Of a stretch of 15,070 nucleotides of DNA, positions 6,764-13,709 are shown one piece after another. The notes beneath the pieces were generated by a model, which worked only from the letters and a program-made list of their open reading frames with translations, made no database searches and was not told where the DNA came from. Origin of the DNA: an uncultured bacterium. Lineage in GTDB: Bacteria > Cyanobacteriota > Vampirovibrionia > Gastranaerophilales > Gastranaerophilaceae. Where the stretch lies: assembly GCA_902772945.1 (NCBI GenBank), contig CACYCU010000141.1, positions 1 through 15,070 of the forward strand, given 5' to 3'. Each line of letters starts with the position of its first letter. Position 1 is the first letter of the stretch. A program made the translations under genes and the position numbers.

Positions 6764-7018
6764 ATGTTACCGATTATTTCAGAAGAAAATGCCGCAGAAG
6801 CTTTTAGTGAAATTTTTCAAGACATGCCGTCTTGGAGAAAAAAAATGATACATTATATAAAAGAAGAAAACCCGGAAATTAACACTGCAATTATTGAAGC
6901 AGCCAATCAAACAAGCTTAGATCCAAAAGCTGTTGCACTCGGGGCTTATATGACTTATACATTAATTGAAATGGCAATGAAGGATAGTGATTCTTTAATG
7001 AATTTTCAGGAAGGATAA
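6764..7018 (+). CDS. Small acidic protein of unknown function, co-transcribed with pilT
   Basis: This 84-aa product has no family I recognise. It is soluble and mostly helical by eye, with no signal peptide: SEENAAEAFSEIFQDMP, a basic patch WRKKMIHYIKEE, then INTAIIEAANQTSLDPKAVALGAYMTYTLIEMAMK. GAGGAA lies 5 nt upstream of ATG 6764, and a good promoter precedes it. It ends 3 nt before the pilT ATG, so the two are almost certainly one operon. That makes a regulatory or partner role for the PilT ATPase plausible, but this is inference from position alone. Confidence 0.8.
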   Translation: MLPIISEENAAEAFSEIFQDMPSWRKKMIHYIKEENPEINTAIIEAANQTSLDPKAVALGAYMTYTLIEMAMKDSDSLMNFQEG

Positions 7019-7021
7019 AAT

Positions 7022-8083
7022 ATGCTTATAGAAGAACTTTTAGAAAGACTCGTAAACGACGGAGGCTCCGACTTACATATTTCAAGTAACTTGCCGCCGG
7101 TTGTTCGTATTGATGGTAAATTGAGAAAATATGACTATCCGCCTCTTAGTCCGGATGAAGTAGAAAACCTTCTGTTTCCAATGCTTTCTAACGAACAAAG
7201 AAGAACGTTGGAGCAGAATTGGGAGCTCGATTTTTCATATGGTATTGAAGGACTGAGCCGTTTCAGGGTTAATTTTTATAAAGATAAAGGAAATTATGCA
7301 GCTGCATTCAGAACGATTACCTCTGTAGTACCGTCATTTGACCAATTAGGTTTGCCTGACATAGTCAGAAAAACAGCAGACAAACCAAGAGGTTTGATTC
7401 TTGTAACCGGTCCTACAGGTTCAGGTAAATCTACAACTCAGGCAGCTATGATAGATTACATAAACACAAACAGGGCTGAGCACATTTTAACAATTGAAGA
7501 CCCTATAGAATTTGTACATACTTCGAAAAAGAGTATAATTCACCAGCGTGAATTGGGTATGGATACAAGATCTTTTGCAAATGCTTTAAAATCCGCACTT
7601 CGTGAAGACCCTGATATCATTCTGGTAGGTGAGATGCGTGACTATGAAACTATTGCTCTTGCCCTGACAGCTGCAGAAACAGGTCACTTGGTATTCGGGA
7701 CATTACATACATCGTCAGCCGCACAAACAATTGACCGTATCATAGACGTATTCCCGGAAGGTCAACAACAGCAAATACGTGTACAGCTTGCAAATTCACT
7801 TGTTGCAGTATTTTCACAAACTTTATTACAAAAGCTGCAGCCTGACGGAACCAAAAAAGGTCGTGTCATGGCACAAGAAATTATGCTTGTAACACCTGCT
7901 ATTTCTAACCTTATCAGAGAAGCAAAAGCCGCTCAAATTTATTCAACAATACAAATGAATCAAGGTATGGGAATGCAAACTCTTGAAATGGCTCTTGCAA
8001 ATCTTTATAAACAAAATCTTATCAGCATTGAAGATGCTTTACAAAGATCTTCAAGACCTGATGAATTAAAAAGATTATTATAA
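7022..8083 (+). CDS. pilT: PilT-type retraction ATPase of type IV pili
   Basis: A hexameric secretion-superfamily ATPase at the inner-membrane base of type IV pili; PilT depolymerises the pilus and drives twitching motility. The 353-aa length fits PilT/PilU. After an N-terminal PAS-like domain (ELLERLVNDGGSDLHISSNLPP), the sequence shows Walker A GPTGSGKST (130-138), the Asp box HILTIEDPIEF (154-164), Walker B DIILVGEMRD (198-207), the His box from AETGHLVFGTLHTSSA (218-233), and AISNLIRE (293-300), a close version of the retraction motif AIRNLIRE. GGAAGG overlaps the upstream stop codon. No other pilus gene is in the window, so PilT could serve type IV pili encoded elsewhere; PilU or a specialised paralogue is possible. 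Confidence 0.93.
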   Translation: MLIEELLERLVNDGGSDLHISSNLPPVVRIDGKLRKYDYPPLSPDEVENLLFPMLSNEQRRTLEQNWELDFSYGIEGLSRFRVNFYKDKGNYAAAFRTITSVVPSFDQLGLPDIVRKTADKPRGLILVTGPTGSGKSTTQAAMIDYINTNRAEHILTIEDPIEFVHTSKKSIIHQRELGMDTRSFANALKSALREDPDIILVGEMRDYETIALALTAAETGHLVFGTLHTSSAAQTIDRIIDVFPEGQQQQIRVQLANSLVAVFSQTLLQKLQPDGTKKGRVMAQEIMLVTPAISNLIREAKAAQIYSTIQMNQGMGMQTLEMALANLYKQNLISIEDALQRSSRPDELKRLL

Positions 8084-8806
8084 TTTACAAATCATAATCA
8101 TTCCCGCATATGTTAATTCAATATGCGGGAATTTTTCTTTGTATAAATCACAAAATTCTTTAACTTCTTTAATTGTCCAGCTTTTTGAAGTCAATGAATT
8201 TACTCCGGTATTTTTCATATGAGCAAGCAATTCTAATGGGGTGTTAAATTTTATAATTTTTTCAAATTGTTCTGAATATAATATTTCAAAATTTTTGCTA
8301 AATATATTTTCCATTTCATCAAAAGTTTTATACTTTAGAGAAAGTCCTGTAATTTCCCTTATTTCTTTAAAATTATCCGGAGAGAAGCTCGTGAATGCAA
8401 GTATTCCTTCTTTCTTTAACATATTTAAATATATTTCACTTGCTTTTTCAAGATTTTCAAACCATTGAAACATCGCATTCGATATAATCAAATCCATTTT
8501 CTGCAAAGGTTTTATTTTTCTTGCATCTCCACAATAAAATTTGCATTCCGGAATTATATCCCGTACATATTTTTCAGATTTGGCGACTATATCGTTTGCA
8601 AAAAAGTTCTTAAATATAACATTTTTGACCAGCTCTTTTGTCAAAAGACCGGTACCGCAGCCAAGTTCCAAAACATTTTCGAATTCAGATTTTATATTCA
8701 AGAGTTCAGAGACAAGCTTTTGTGCCAAATATTTTTGCACTACGGCATTTTGTTCATAAGTGACATAACTTTTTTCAAATTGTTTTTTTATTAATTTGGG
8801 GTTCAT
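8078..8806 (-). CDS. bioC: Malonyl-ACP O-methyltransferase BioC
   Basis: BioC uses S-adenosylmethionine to methylate the free carboxyl of malonyl-ACP, disguising it so that fatty-acid synthesis can build the pimelate chain. The 242-aa protein opens with MNPKLIKKQFEKSYVTYEQNA, like the FxxxAxxYxxxA start of BioC. Motif I for SAM binding is LELGCGTG (46-53), and SNAMFQWFEN (109-118) matches the BioC SNxxxQW segment. The ATG at 8806 overlaps the bioG stop codon as ATGA, so translation is coupled; a TTG five codons upstream is rejected. The gene converges on pilT with a 6-nt overlap, and the pilT terminator lies in its last codons. Role supported by bioG and bioF next door. Confidence 0.92.
   Translation of the reverse strand: MNPKLIKKQFEKSYVTYEQNAVVQKYLAQKLVSELLNIKSEFENVLELGCGTGLLTKELVKNVIFKNFFANDIVAKSEKYVRDIIPECKFYCGDARKIKPLQKMDLIISNAMFQWFENLEKASEIYLNMLKKEGILAFTSFSPDNFKEIREITGLSLKYKTFDEMENIFSKNFEILYSEQFEKIIKFNTPLELLAHMKNTGVNSLTSKSWTIKEVKEFCDLYKEKFPHIELTYAGMIMICKL
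8100..8136 (+). terminator. Intrinsic terminator of pilT, inside the bioC coding region
   Basis: A perfect 12-bp stem (8100-8111 with 8121-8132; core TCCCGC/GCGGGA) with a 9-nt loop is followed by a T run to 8136 on the plus strand. It begins 17 nt after the pilT stop codon and lies wholly within the last codons of convergent bioC, so the same DNA also encodes about the last 15 BioC residues. On the minus strand it lacks a T-tract. Confidence 0.9.
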
Positions 8807-9456
8807 AACAAATCTTTCCAACTTTTAAAATTATAATACGGAAAATGTCCGCTCTCAAGTTCTTTAAATTCGGTATCAAAACTTTTCCAAAAGTTGATTT
8901 GATTTTTTGCGGGTATAATCTTGTCATCCAAGCTTACAAAAGCTTTGTCGTAAAATTTTTCATAACTTTTAGGAGTATTTTTTATTTTTTCATAAAGTTC
9001 ATTCAGTTCACTTACTCTGTTTTCAACAGTTCTTTGAACCTGATTATTTGAATATTCATTATATTCTTCAGGTTTAGCAAAAATATTTTGATAAAACTTT
9101 CCCTCAAGTCCTGTTTTCGCATGTCTTAATGTCAAAATAAATGGTTTTAAAGGAATACCGTAGTCATCATCAACCGGATATGGAGTCCCGTTTATTGCAA
9201 TTTTTTCATCAAAAACAGGTAATAAATTTTTCAACTGATAAGCAACATATACCCCCATTGACCAGCTTATCAGTACTTTATGTTTATATTTTGAAGGTAT
9301 ATTTTCCGTTCCGGCAAAATTATTATAATCATACACTAAAAGAACATCAAAATCATCACATTTTAAAAATTCAAACGGCTTATAATCAAAACTCCATCCT
9401 GCAAAAAATACTATTAATTTATCGTTATTTTGTTTATTTAACCAATGAAATTGCAT
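8803..9456 (-). CDS. bioG: Pimeloyl-ACP methyl ester esterase BioG
   Basis: BioG hydrolyses the methyl ester of pimeloyl-ACP methyl ester, ending the BioC-protected elongation; it replaces BioH in several bacteria. This 217-aa protein matches the BioG (DUF452) family: LIVFFAGWSFD near the start (oxyanion region), VYDYNNF, the nucleophile elbow SWSMG with Ser66, AINGTPYPVDDDYGIP, then LDDKIIPAKNQINFW with likely catalytic Asp (177 or 178), and ESGHFPYYNF with His204. AGGAG lies 7 nt before ATG 9456. Its start lies inside the end of bioF (23-nt overlap) and its stop overlaps the bioC ATG, so bioF-bioG-bioC are a translationally linked set. The family match is clear despite low identity across species. 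Confidence 0.92.
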   Translation of the reverse strand: MQFHWLNKQNNDKLIVFFAGWSFDYKPFEFLKCDDFDVLLVYDYNNFAGTENIPSKYKHKVLISWSMGVYVAYQLKNLLPVFDEKIAINGTPYPVDDDYGIPLKPFILTLRHAKTGLEGKFYQNIFAKPEEYNEYSNNQVQRTVENRVSELNELYEKIKNTPKSYEKFYDKAFVSLDDKIIPAKNQINFWKSFDTEFKELESGHFPYYNFKSWKDLL

Positions 9457-10546
9457 TATTCAGCTCCTTTTCAGTAATTTCTGTTGTCAGCGACAATCTT
9501 AATCTTGATGTTCCTTCAGGAACGGTTGGAGGACGAATAGGCAAAGTAAAATATCCGTTTTGAAAAAGAATTTCACACGAATCTACAGCTTCTTTGTTTC
9601 CGCCAATAATTACAGGAACAATATGGCTGTCACTTCCGGCTTGTTTACCAATCGAAAGCATTTTTTGTCTTTTTTCAAATGTTGTCGGCAGCTTGTTTTC
9701 AATAATCCATTTTGTAAAAGCTATATTTATAGGCGGTAATGAAGTAGAAAAAATAAAAGATCTGGCTTTGTTTGTTAAATAATCAATTAAAATTTCATTT
9801 CCGACAGCAAATGCTCCGACTGAACCAATTGCTTTACCGAAAGTTCCGACAATTAAATCAACTTTATCAGTTATATCAAGAGTCTCAGTCACTCCAAGAG
9901 CTTTTTTTCCAAAGACACCAAAAGCGTGTGCTTCATCTAAAACTAAAATACAATTATATTTTTCTTTCAATTCTACAAGTTTTTCTATATCTGCGACATC
10001 ACCATCCATAGAAAAAACGCTCTCGGAAACTATAACAGCATTTTTAAAATTCTTTCGCTCTCTTATCAAAAGTTTTTCCAATGCATCCATGTTGTTATGA
10101 GGATATCTGAAGAACTTTCCCTCTGACAAACGCATACCGTCAATTATACTTGCATGATTAAGTTTGTCAGAAAAAATAACATCTCCTCTTTCGGCCAAAG
10201 AACTGTTTATTCCGACATTTGCATGATAACCGCTATTAAAGAGCAGTGCTCCGTTCTTTTTAAACATATCGCACAAAAGAAATTCCAATTCATTGTAAAC
10301 GGGTAAAGTCCCTGTCAAAAGTCTTGCTGAGGCACTACCGAAAGAATATACATCACAGTGTCTTAAAAATTCTTCCGTAATCTCTTTATTATCCGCAAAA
10401 CCTAAATAATTGTTTGATGAAAGATTTATCAATTTTTTGCCATTATAATAAATATATTTTTCATCTTTTGCTGCAAAATCTTTTATATCTCTAAAATGAG
10501 TTTGCTCTTTTAAATTTTCTAAAATATTTTGATAAGTCTCTAGCAT
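9434..10546 (-). CDS. bioF: 8-amino-7-oxononanoate synthase BioF
   Basis: A PLP enzyme of the alpha-oxoamine synthase family that condenses pimeloyl-ACP (or -CoA) with L-alanine, the first step of biotin ring assembly. The 370-aa protein has LINLSSNNYLGFA (39-51), GSASARLLTGT (70-80), NHAS (His131), LVLDEAHAFGVFG with Asp204 and His207, and TFGKAIGSVGAF with the PLP lysine at about 238. It ends PPTVPEGTSRLRLSLT. It is slightly short of the usual 380-390 residues, mainly between about 280 and 305. The related KBL and ALAS enzymes are excluded by the neighbours bioG and bioC. No Shine-Dalgarno precedes ATG 10546; TATAAT is six bases upstream. The GH13-like gene ends only 34 nt before it. Confidence 0.93.
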   Translation of the reverse strand: MLETYQNILENLKEQTHFRDIKDFAAKDEKYIYYNGKKLINLSSNNYLGFADNKEITEEFLRHCDVYSFGSASARLLTGTLPVYNELEFLLCDMFKKNGALLFNSGYHANVGINSSLAERGDVIFSDKLNHASIIDGMRLSEGKFFRYPHNNMDALEKLLIRERKNFKNAVIVSESVFSMDGDVADIEKLVELKEKYNCILVLDEAHAFGVFGKKALGVTETLDITDKVDLIVGTFGKAIGSVGAFAVGNEILIDYLTNKARSFIFSTSLPPINIAFTKWIIENKLPTTFEKRQKMLSIGKQAGSDSHIVPVIIGGNKEAVDSCEILFQNGYFTLPIRPPTVPEGTSRLRLSLTTEITEKELNNAISLVK

Positions 10547-10552
10547 AATTCA

Positions 10553-10558
10553 ATTATA
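10553..10558 (-). promoter_or_regulatory. -10 box immediately before bioF; putative leaderless transcript
   Basis: On the minus strand TATAAT (10558-10553) is followed by TGAATT and then the bioF ATG, the same 6-nt spacing as at recF. There is no ribosome-binding site. A further TATAAT lies a few bases upstream, so AT-richness could produce this by chance. Read-through from the upstream gene is also possible. Confidence 0.45.
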
Positions 10559-10580
10559 TTATAAAAATTATCTCAAATAA

Positions 10581-12857
10581 TTATTTTTTAACTTCATAGA
10601 GTCTAAATTCACTGGCTTCCAGCTTATCAAAATGAAGAGATGACGTCTCACTGTCAACAGCTTGTGATATAAATCTATCACCACTTATATAATATTCTTT
10701 AGTTATAGTAAAATCTGCTGGCAAATTTATTGTCTTGTCATAAACAGCCTCACCATAAGCAACATCGGAAAAACTGTTATTATTTTCATCGAACATTGTT
10801 ACACGTTCTTTTTCATACTTGTAGTTTGATACTACCAAATATGCAGTTCTTTCCGGCTCTTTTGAAATTAACCAAGCCGCAAAACCGTCATCTTCTTGAA
10901 CTATTATTTGAGCTTCACCATCTGATATTATAGGATTGTTCTTAATAAAAACATCTATTGCATTGAATTTATTAAAAAAGTCATAATTCTTTTCTCTGGG
11001 CATAGATTTTTCTTCACCGATAACACTTTCAATGCCTCTTTTTGTATAGCTTTCATCACCGTCAACATACAACATTGAACGATTTGCAAACTTTCCGCCG
11101 GGCAAAAATTTATACATAAACCATTTATACAAAGCTCCCCTTTCGCCCAATTGACCGGGGTATTGATCAATTGAACGGAAGTCTCCGTCTTGATTATTAT
11201 ATGTTTTTAAAATAGAAAGTTTTTCTCCATCTTTATAATTAACATTATAATTTGCCAAATGCTGATTATCTTCTGTTATTTTTTCCGGATTTTTTTCATT
11301 TTGAGATACAATATCATTTCCCCAAAGAAGGTCAAAACTCATATCTTTATGGTATTCTTTCAAATAATCATCCCATAACATATATTCAGCAAGAGTTGCA
11401 AAATAATGGATTTTGCTTTTCATTGTTTTATTTAATTTACTCAAGACAGCTCTCGGAGCTCTATAACTAATAGGTTTACCTTGAGCTTCGGAAACCTTAT
11501 CAACTATATGATCAATATGGTCAACTCTAAATCCGTCAAAATTATAATCCTTTTGAAGCTCTACCATATAATTTATAAAATAATCAACAACAGGTTTGTT
11601 CAAACTTCCGTTTTCTAAAAAACAAAAATAATAAGGAGTTTGGCAATCCAAATTTGCAAACACTGTAACATCTTCCCCTTTATAATCATAATGCTTAAAT
11701 GTTGGGAATCCGCCACAATCACTCATTTTGTCATATACAGGAACTCCTGCGGAACACCAAGCGCCGCCTGGAGCAGGCCAGAGTCCTTCTTTCATTAAAG
11801 CCTGAATTGCATCCAATTGTTTTGTAATATCGTTTTCACATAATTTTTGATTGTTTTTAAATCCATGAATTTTTGCAATAATTGCTCTGGCTCTTTTGTG
11901 AAGTTTTATCTGGTTTTCTTTTTTTAGCATTGTATTTGAGAGCTCTTTTTTTGCTTCATTCATCAAACTGTCAAAAGTTTCATATATATTTTTGAATTGA
12001 GAACTTAAATCACCCATAGGACCTGTTTGAGCATCTTTGTATATATTTTTAACAAGTTCGACATCCTCATCTTCAAAAGATTTTGGCATATTCTTAGAAA
12101 TTCTTTCAATATTTTTTTCAAGCTCAAGATTCAACGCATTTATATCATACCATCTTGCAATTTCAGGATTAGCAAGCACTGCTTTTGAAAATCTGCCGGT
12201 CTGAGGAAGAATGTCATAAATTACAGGATGACCTGCCAGCTGAGATAATGTTATAAATAATTTTACCTGTCCTTTTGCATCAAGTCCGGTTATATTTTTT
12301 ATATTTTCATCCAACAAGTTCTCACTTACTTCGGAACTTTTAGGCAAATAAGCACATCCGAATTCTCTCGGATGAAACGGTATTAAATATATAGTAGTAT
12401 TATAAATACCGTTATCCATATTTCCTGTAGGTAATATTAATAATTGACGAAGCCAATCAATAAGTTTTCCTGTATCCTTTGTTTTATTACCATCACCAAG
12501 ACCTGCCAAGTTTATAAGTTTTATATCATGTCCTTCTTTTTGAATCCAACTTGAATTCTTTACGTTATTTCTTGATAAAACACTAATCTTATTATCTGCA
12601 AAAGTAAATTTTTCACCATCAAAGATACCGTTATTTTTCCATTTAATTTCAAGACCAAACAAAATTTCTTCCGGCGTCAATTCTTCTAAAGCCCTAACAT
12701 AAGGATATGGCAAATACCCAAATTCTGATATAAGTTTTGAGAGTTCTTTCTTTCTTTCTTCACTAATATTATCAAAACTATATACTTGTTTTAATTTTTT
12801 ATAAACTGAATTTAGTTTTTCGCATTCAGTATCATTTTTACGGCTAAATAATCCCAT
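10581..12857 (-). CDS. Divergent GH13-like alpha-amylase family protein
   Basis: The 758-aa product has no signal peptide or membrane segment, so it is likely cytoplasmic. GH13 signatures are visible but divergent: region I VIYDILPQTGRF with Asp215 (usual NH replaced by QT), region II GFRVDHID with nucleophile Asp446, region III TLAEYM with acid/base Glu491, and region IV KTYNNQDGD with Asp557 (usual NHD as NQD). All three catalytic carboxylates can therefore be placed. A long N-terminal part (1-200) and an insertion around 240-345 are not recognised. The C-terminus ends in a beta-rich segment. GGAG lies 7 nt before ATG 12857. Likely an alpha-glucan or sucrose-type glycoside enzyme, but substrate and activity cannot be assigned. 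It ends 34 nt before bioF, perhaps co-transcribed. Confidence 0.8.
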   Translation of the reverse strand: MGLFSRKNDTECEKLNSVYKKLKQVYSFDNISEERKKELSKLISEFGYLPYPYVRALEELTPEEILFGLEIKWKNNGIFDGEKFTFADNKISVLSRNNVKNSSWIQKEGHDIKLINLAGLGDGNKTKDTGKLIDWLRQLLILPTGNMDNGIYNTTIYLIPFHPREFGCAYLPKSSEVSENLLDENIKNITGLDAKGQVKLFITLSQLAGHPVIYDILPQTGRFSKAVLANPEIARWYDINALNLELEKNIERISKNMPKSFEDEDVELVKNIYKDAQTGPMGDLSSQFKNIYETFDSLMNEAKKELSNTMLKKENQIKLHKRARAIIAKIHGFKNNQKLCENDITKQLDAIQALMKEGLWPAPGGAWCSAGVPVYDKMSDCGGFPTFKHYDYKGEDVTVFANLDCQTPYYFCFLENGSLNKPVVDYFINYMVELQKDYNFDGFRVDHIDHIVDKVSEAQGKPISYRAPRAVLSKLNKTMKSKIHYFATLAEYMLWDDYLKEYHKDMSFDLLWGNDIVSQNEKNPEKITEDNQHLANYNVNYKDGEKLSILKTYNNQDGDFRSIDQYPGQLGERGALYKWFMYKFLPGGKFANRSMLYVDGDESYTKRGIESVIGEEKSMPREKNYDFFNKFNAIDVFIKNNPIISDGEAQIIVQEDDGFAAWLISKEPERTAYLVVSNYKYEKERVTMFDENNNSFSDVAYGEAVYDKTINLPADFTITKEYYISGDRFISQAVDSETSSLHFDKLEASEFRLYEVKK

Positions 12858-12876
12858 CGTCTTTCTCCATGATGAT

Positions 12877-12905
12877 ATTATAACATAACCAAAAATAAAT
12901 TATAA
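12877..12905 (-). promoter_or_regulatory. Probable promoter of the GH13-like gene
   Basis: On the minus strand an extended -10 TG-T-TATAAT (12885-12877) is present, with TTATAA (12905-12900, 4 of 6) 17 nt upstream. It predicts a start near 12870 and a very short leader containing GGAG. The element resembles the TG-T-TATTAT upstream of lysS. Confidence 0.5.
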
Positions 12906-13003
12906 GTTTATTTTTTATTGTAAATACAAAAATAAATTAGTCAGTCGGGTAATGGATTAATAGTTTTTCTAGATATTAAATTATCATGAAGAGGAGAGAA
13001 AAT

Positions 13004-13681
13004 ATGACAGAGACTAAAGTTAAGCCCATTACTGTAATTATTATTGAAGATTTTAAATTAACAAGAGTCGGCTTGCGCTGTGCATTAAATGCAAACGTGG
13101 ACATAGACGTTGTTGCTGAAGCAGAAGACGCAACAGAGGGTATAAAATTAATTGAAAGACATAAACCTGATGTTATTCTTATGGATCTTGGGCTGCCGGG
13201 CATGAATGGGATAGAGGCAATAGTTAAATGTCGTGAAATGAATATAAATTCAAAAATAATTGCTCTTACATCCCATGACAGATGTGAAGAAGTTTTGGCC
13301 GCCCTGAGCTCAGGTGCTAATGCATATTGCCTTAAGGACATCGATCCTAACAAACTTGCCGATGTCGTAAGAGATGTCTCAACAGGAGTATGTTGGATTG
13401 ACCCTGTCGTTGCACAAATGACACTAAATGCACTACCTAAAGTTGACAATATAGGCGTGCTTCCTGATAAATCTTCTGCAAACGGCAGAGTTCCGCTTAC
13501 CGAAAGAGAATTTGAAGTTTTAAAACATCTTGTATCGGGCAAGAGTAATACTGAAATTGCTAAAGAACTTATTGTTAGTGTTCATACTGCAAAAGCTCAT
13601 GTCTGTTCAATTTTGCAAAAGATGTGCGTTAATGACAGAGTACAAGCTGCAGTAAAAGCTGTTAAAGAAGGGATTGTATAA
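13004..13681 (+). CDS. NarL/FixJ-family response regulator (REC plus LuxR-type HTH)
   Basis: The 225-aa protein is a two-component transcription regulator. The receiver domain (about 9-122) has the acidic pair E15-D16, phosphoacceptor D61 in VILMDLGLPGMNG, T89 in IIALTS, and K111 in YCLKDID. A linker of about 40 residues leads to a LuxR-type helix-turn-helix (165-222) starting LTEREFEVLKHLVSGKSNTE. Its end, DRVQAAVKAVKEGIV, closely resembles cyanobacterial NarL/FixJ regulators. I chose ATG 13004 because AGGAG lies 7 nt upstream; the in-frame ATG 12986 has no such site. No histidine kinase is adjacent. Targets unknown; the next gene is 28 nt downstream but has its own possible promoter. Confidence 0.93.
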   Translation: MTETKVKPITVIIIEDFKLTRVGLRCALNANVDIDVVAEAEDATEGIKLIERHKPDVILMDLGLPGMNGIEAIVKCREMNINSKIIALTSHDRCEEVLAALSSGANAYCLKDIDPNKLADVVRDVSTGVCWIDPVVAQMTLNALPKVDNIGVLPDKSSANGRVPLTEREFEVLKHLVSGKSNTEIAKELIVSVHTAKAHVCSILQKMCVNDRVQAAVKAVKEGIV

Positions 13682-13697
13682 ATTTATCATATTGTTG

Positions 13698-13703
13698 TAT
13701 ACT
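13698..13703 (+). promoter_or_regulatory. -10-like box immediately before the PLP-transferase-like gene
   Basis: TATACT (13698-13703) is followed by CAAGTT and then ATG 13710, the third case of a -10-like hexamer exactly six bases before a start with no ribosome-binding site. A weak TTGTAT (13674-13679) sits 18 nt upstream. Confidence 0.4.
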
Positions 13704-13709
13704 CAAGTT

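Noticed and set aside
12918..12929. Palindrome TTGTA-AA-TACAA in the divergent region between the GH13-like gene and the response regulator; possible operator.
   Set aside because: Only five bases per arm in very AT-rich DNA and a single copy; not enough to call an operator.
12931..13003. A promoter for the response regulator.
   Set aside because: Several weak TATTAA/TTAAAT hexamers but no pair with acceptable -35 and spacing; I could not choose one.
12976..13542. Long open frame (188 codons) on the minus strand opposite the response regulator.
   Set aside because: It mirrors the clearly coding plus strand, has no family resemblance and no ribosome-binding site; a codon-bias shadow.
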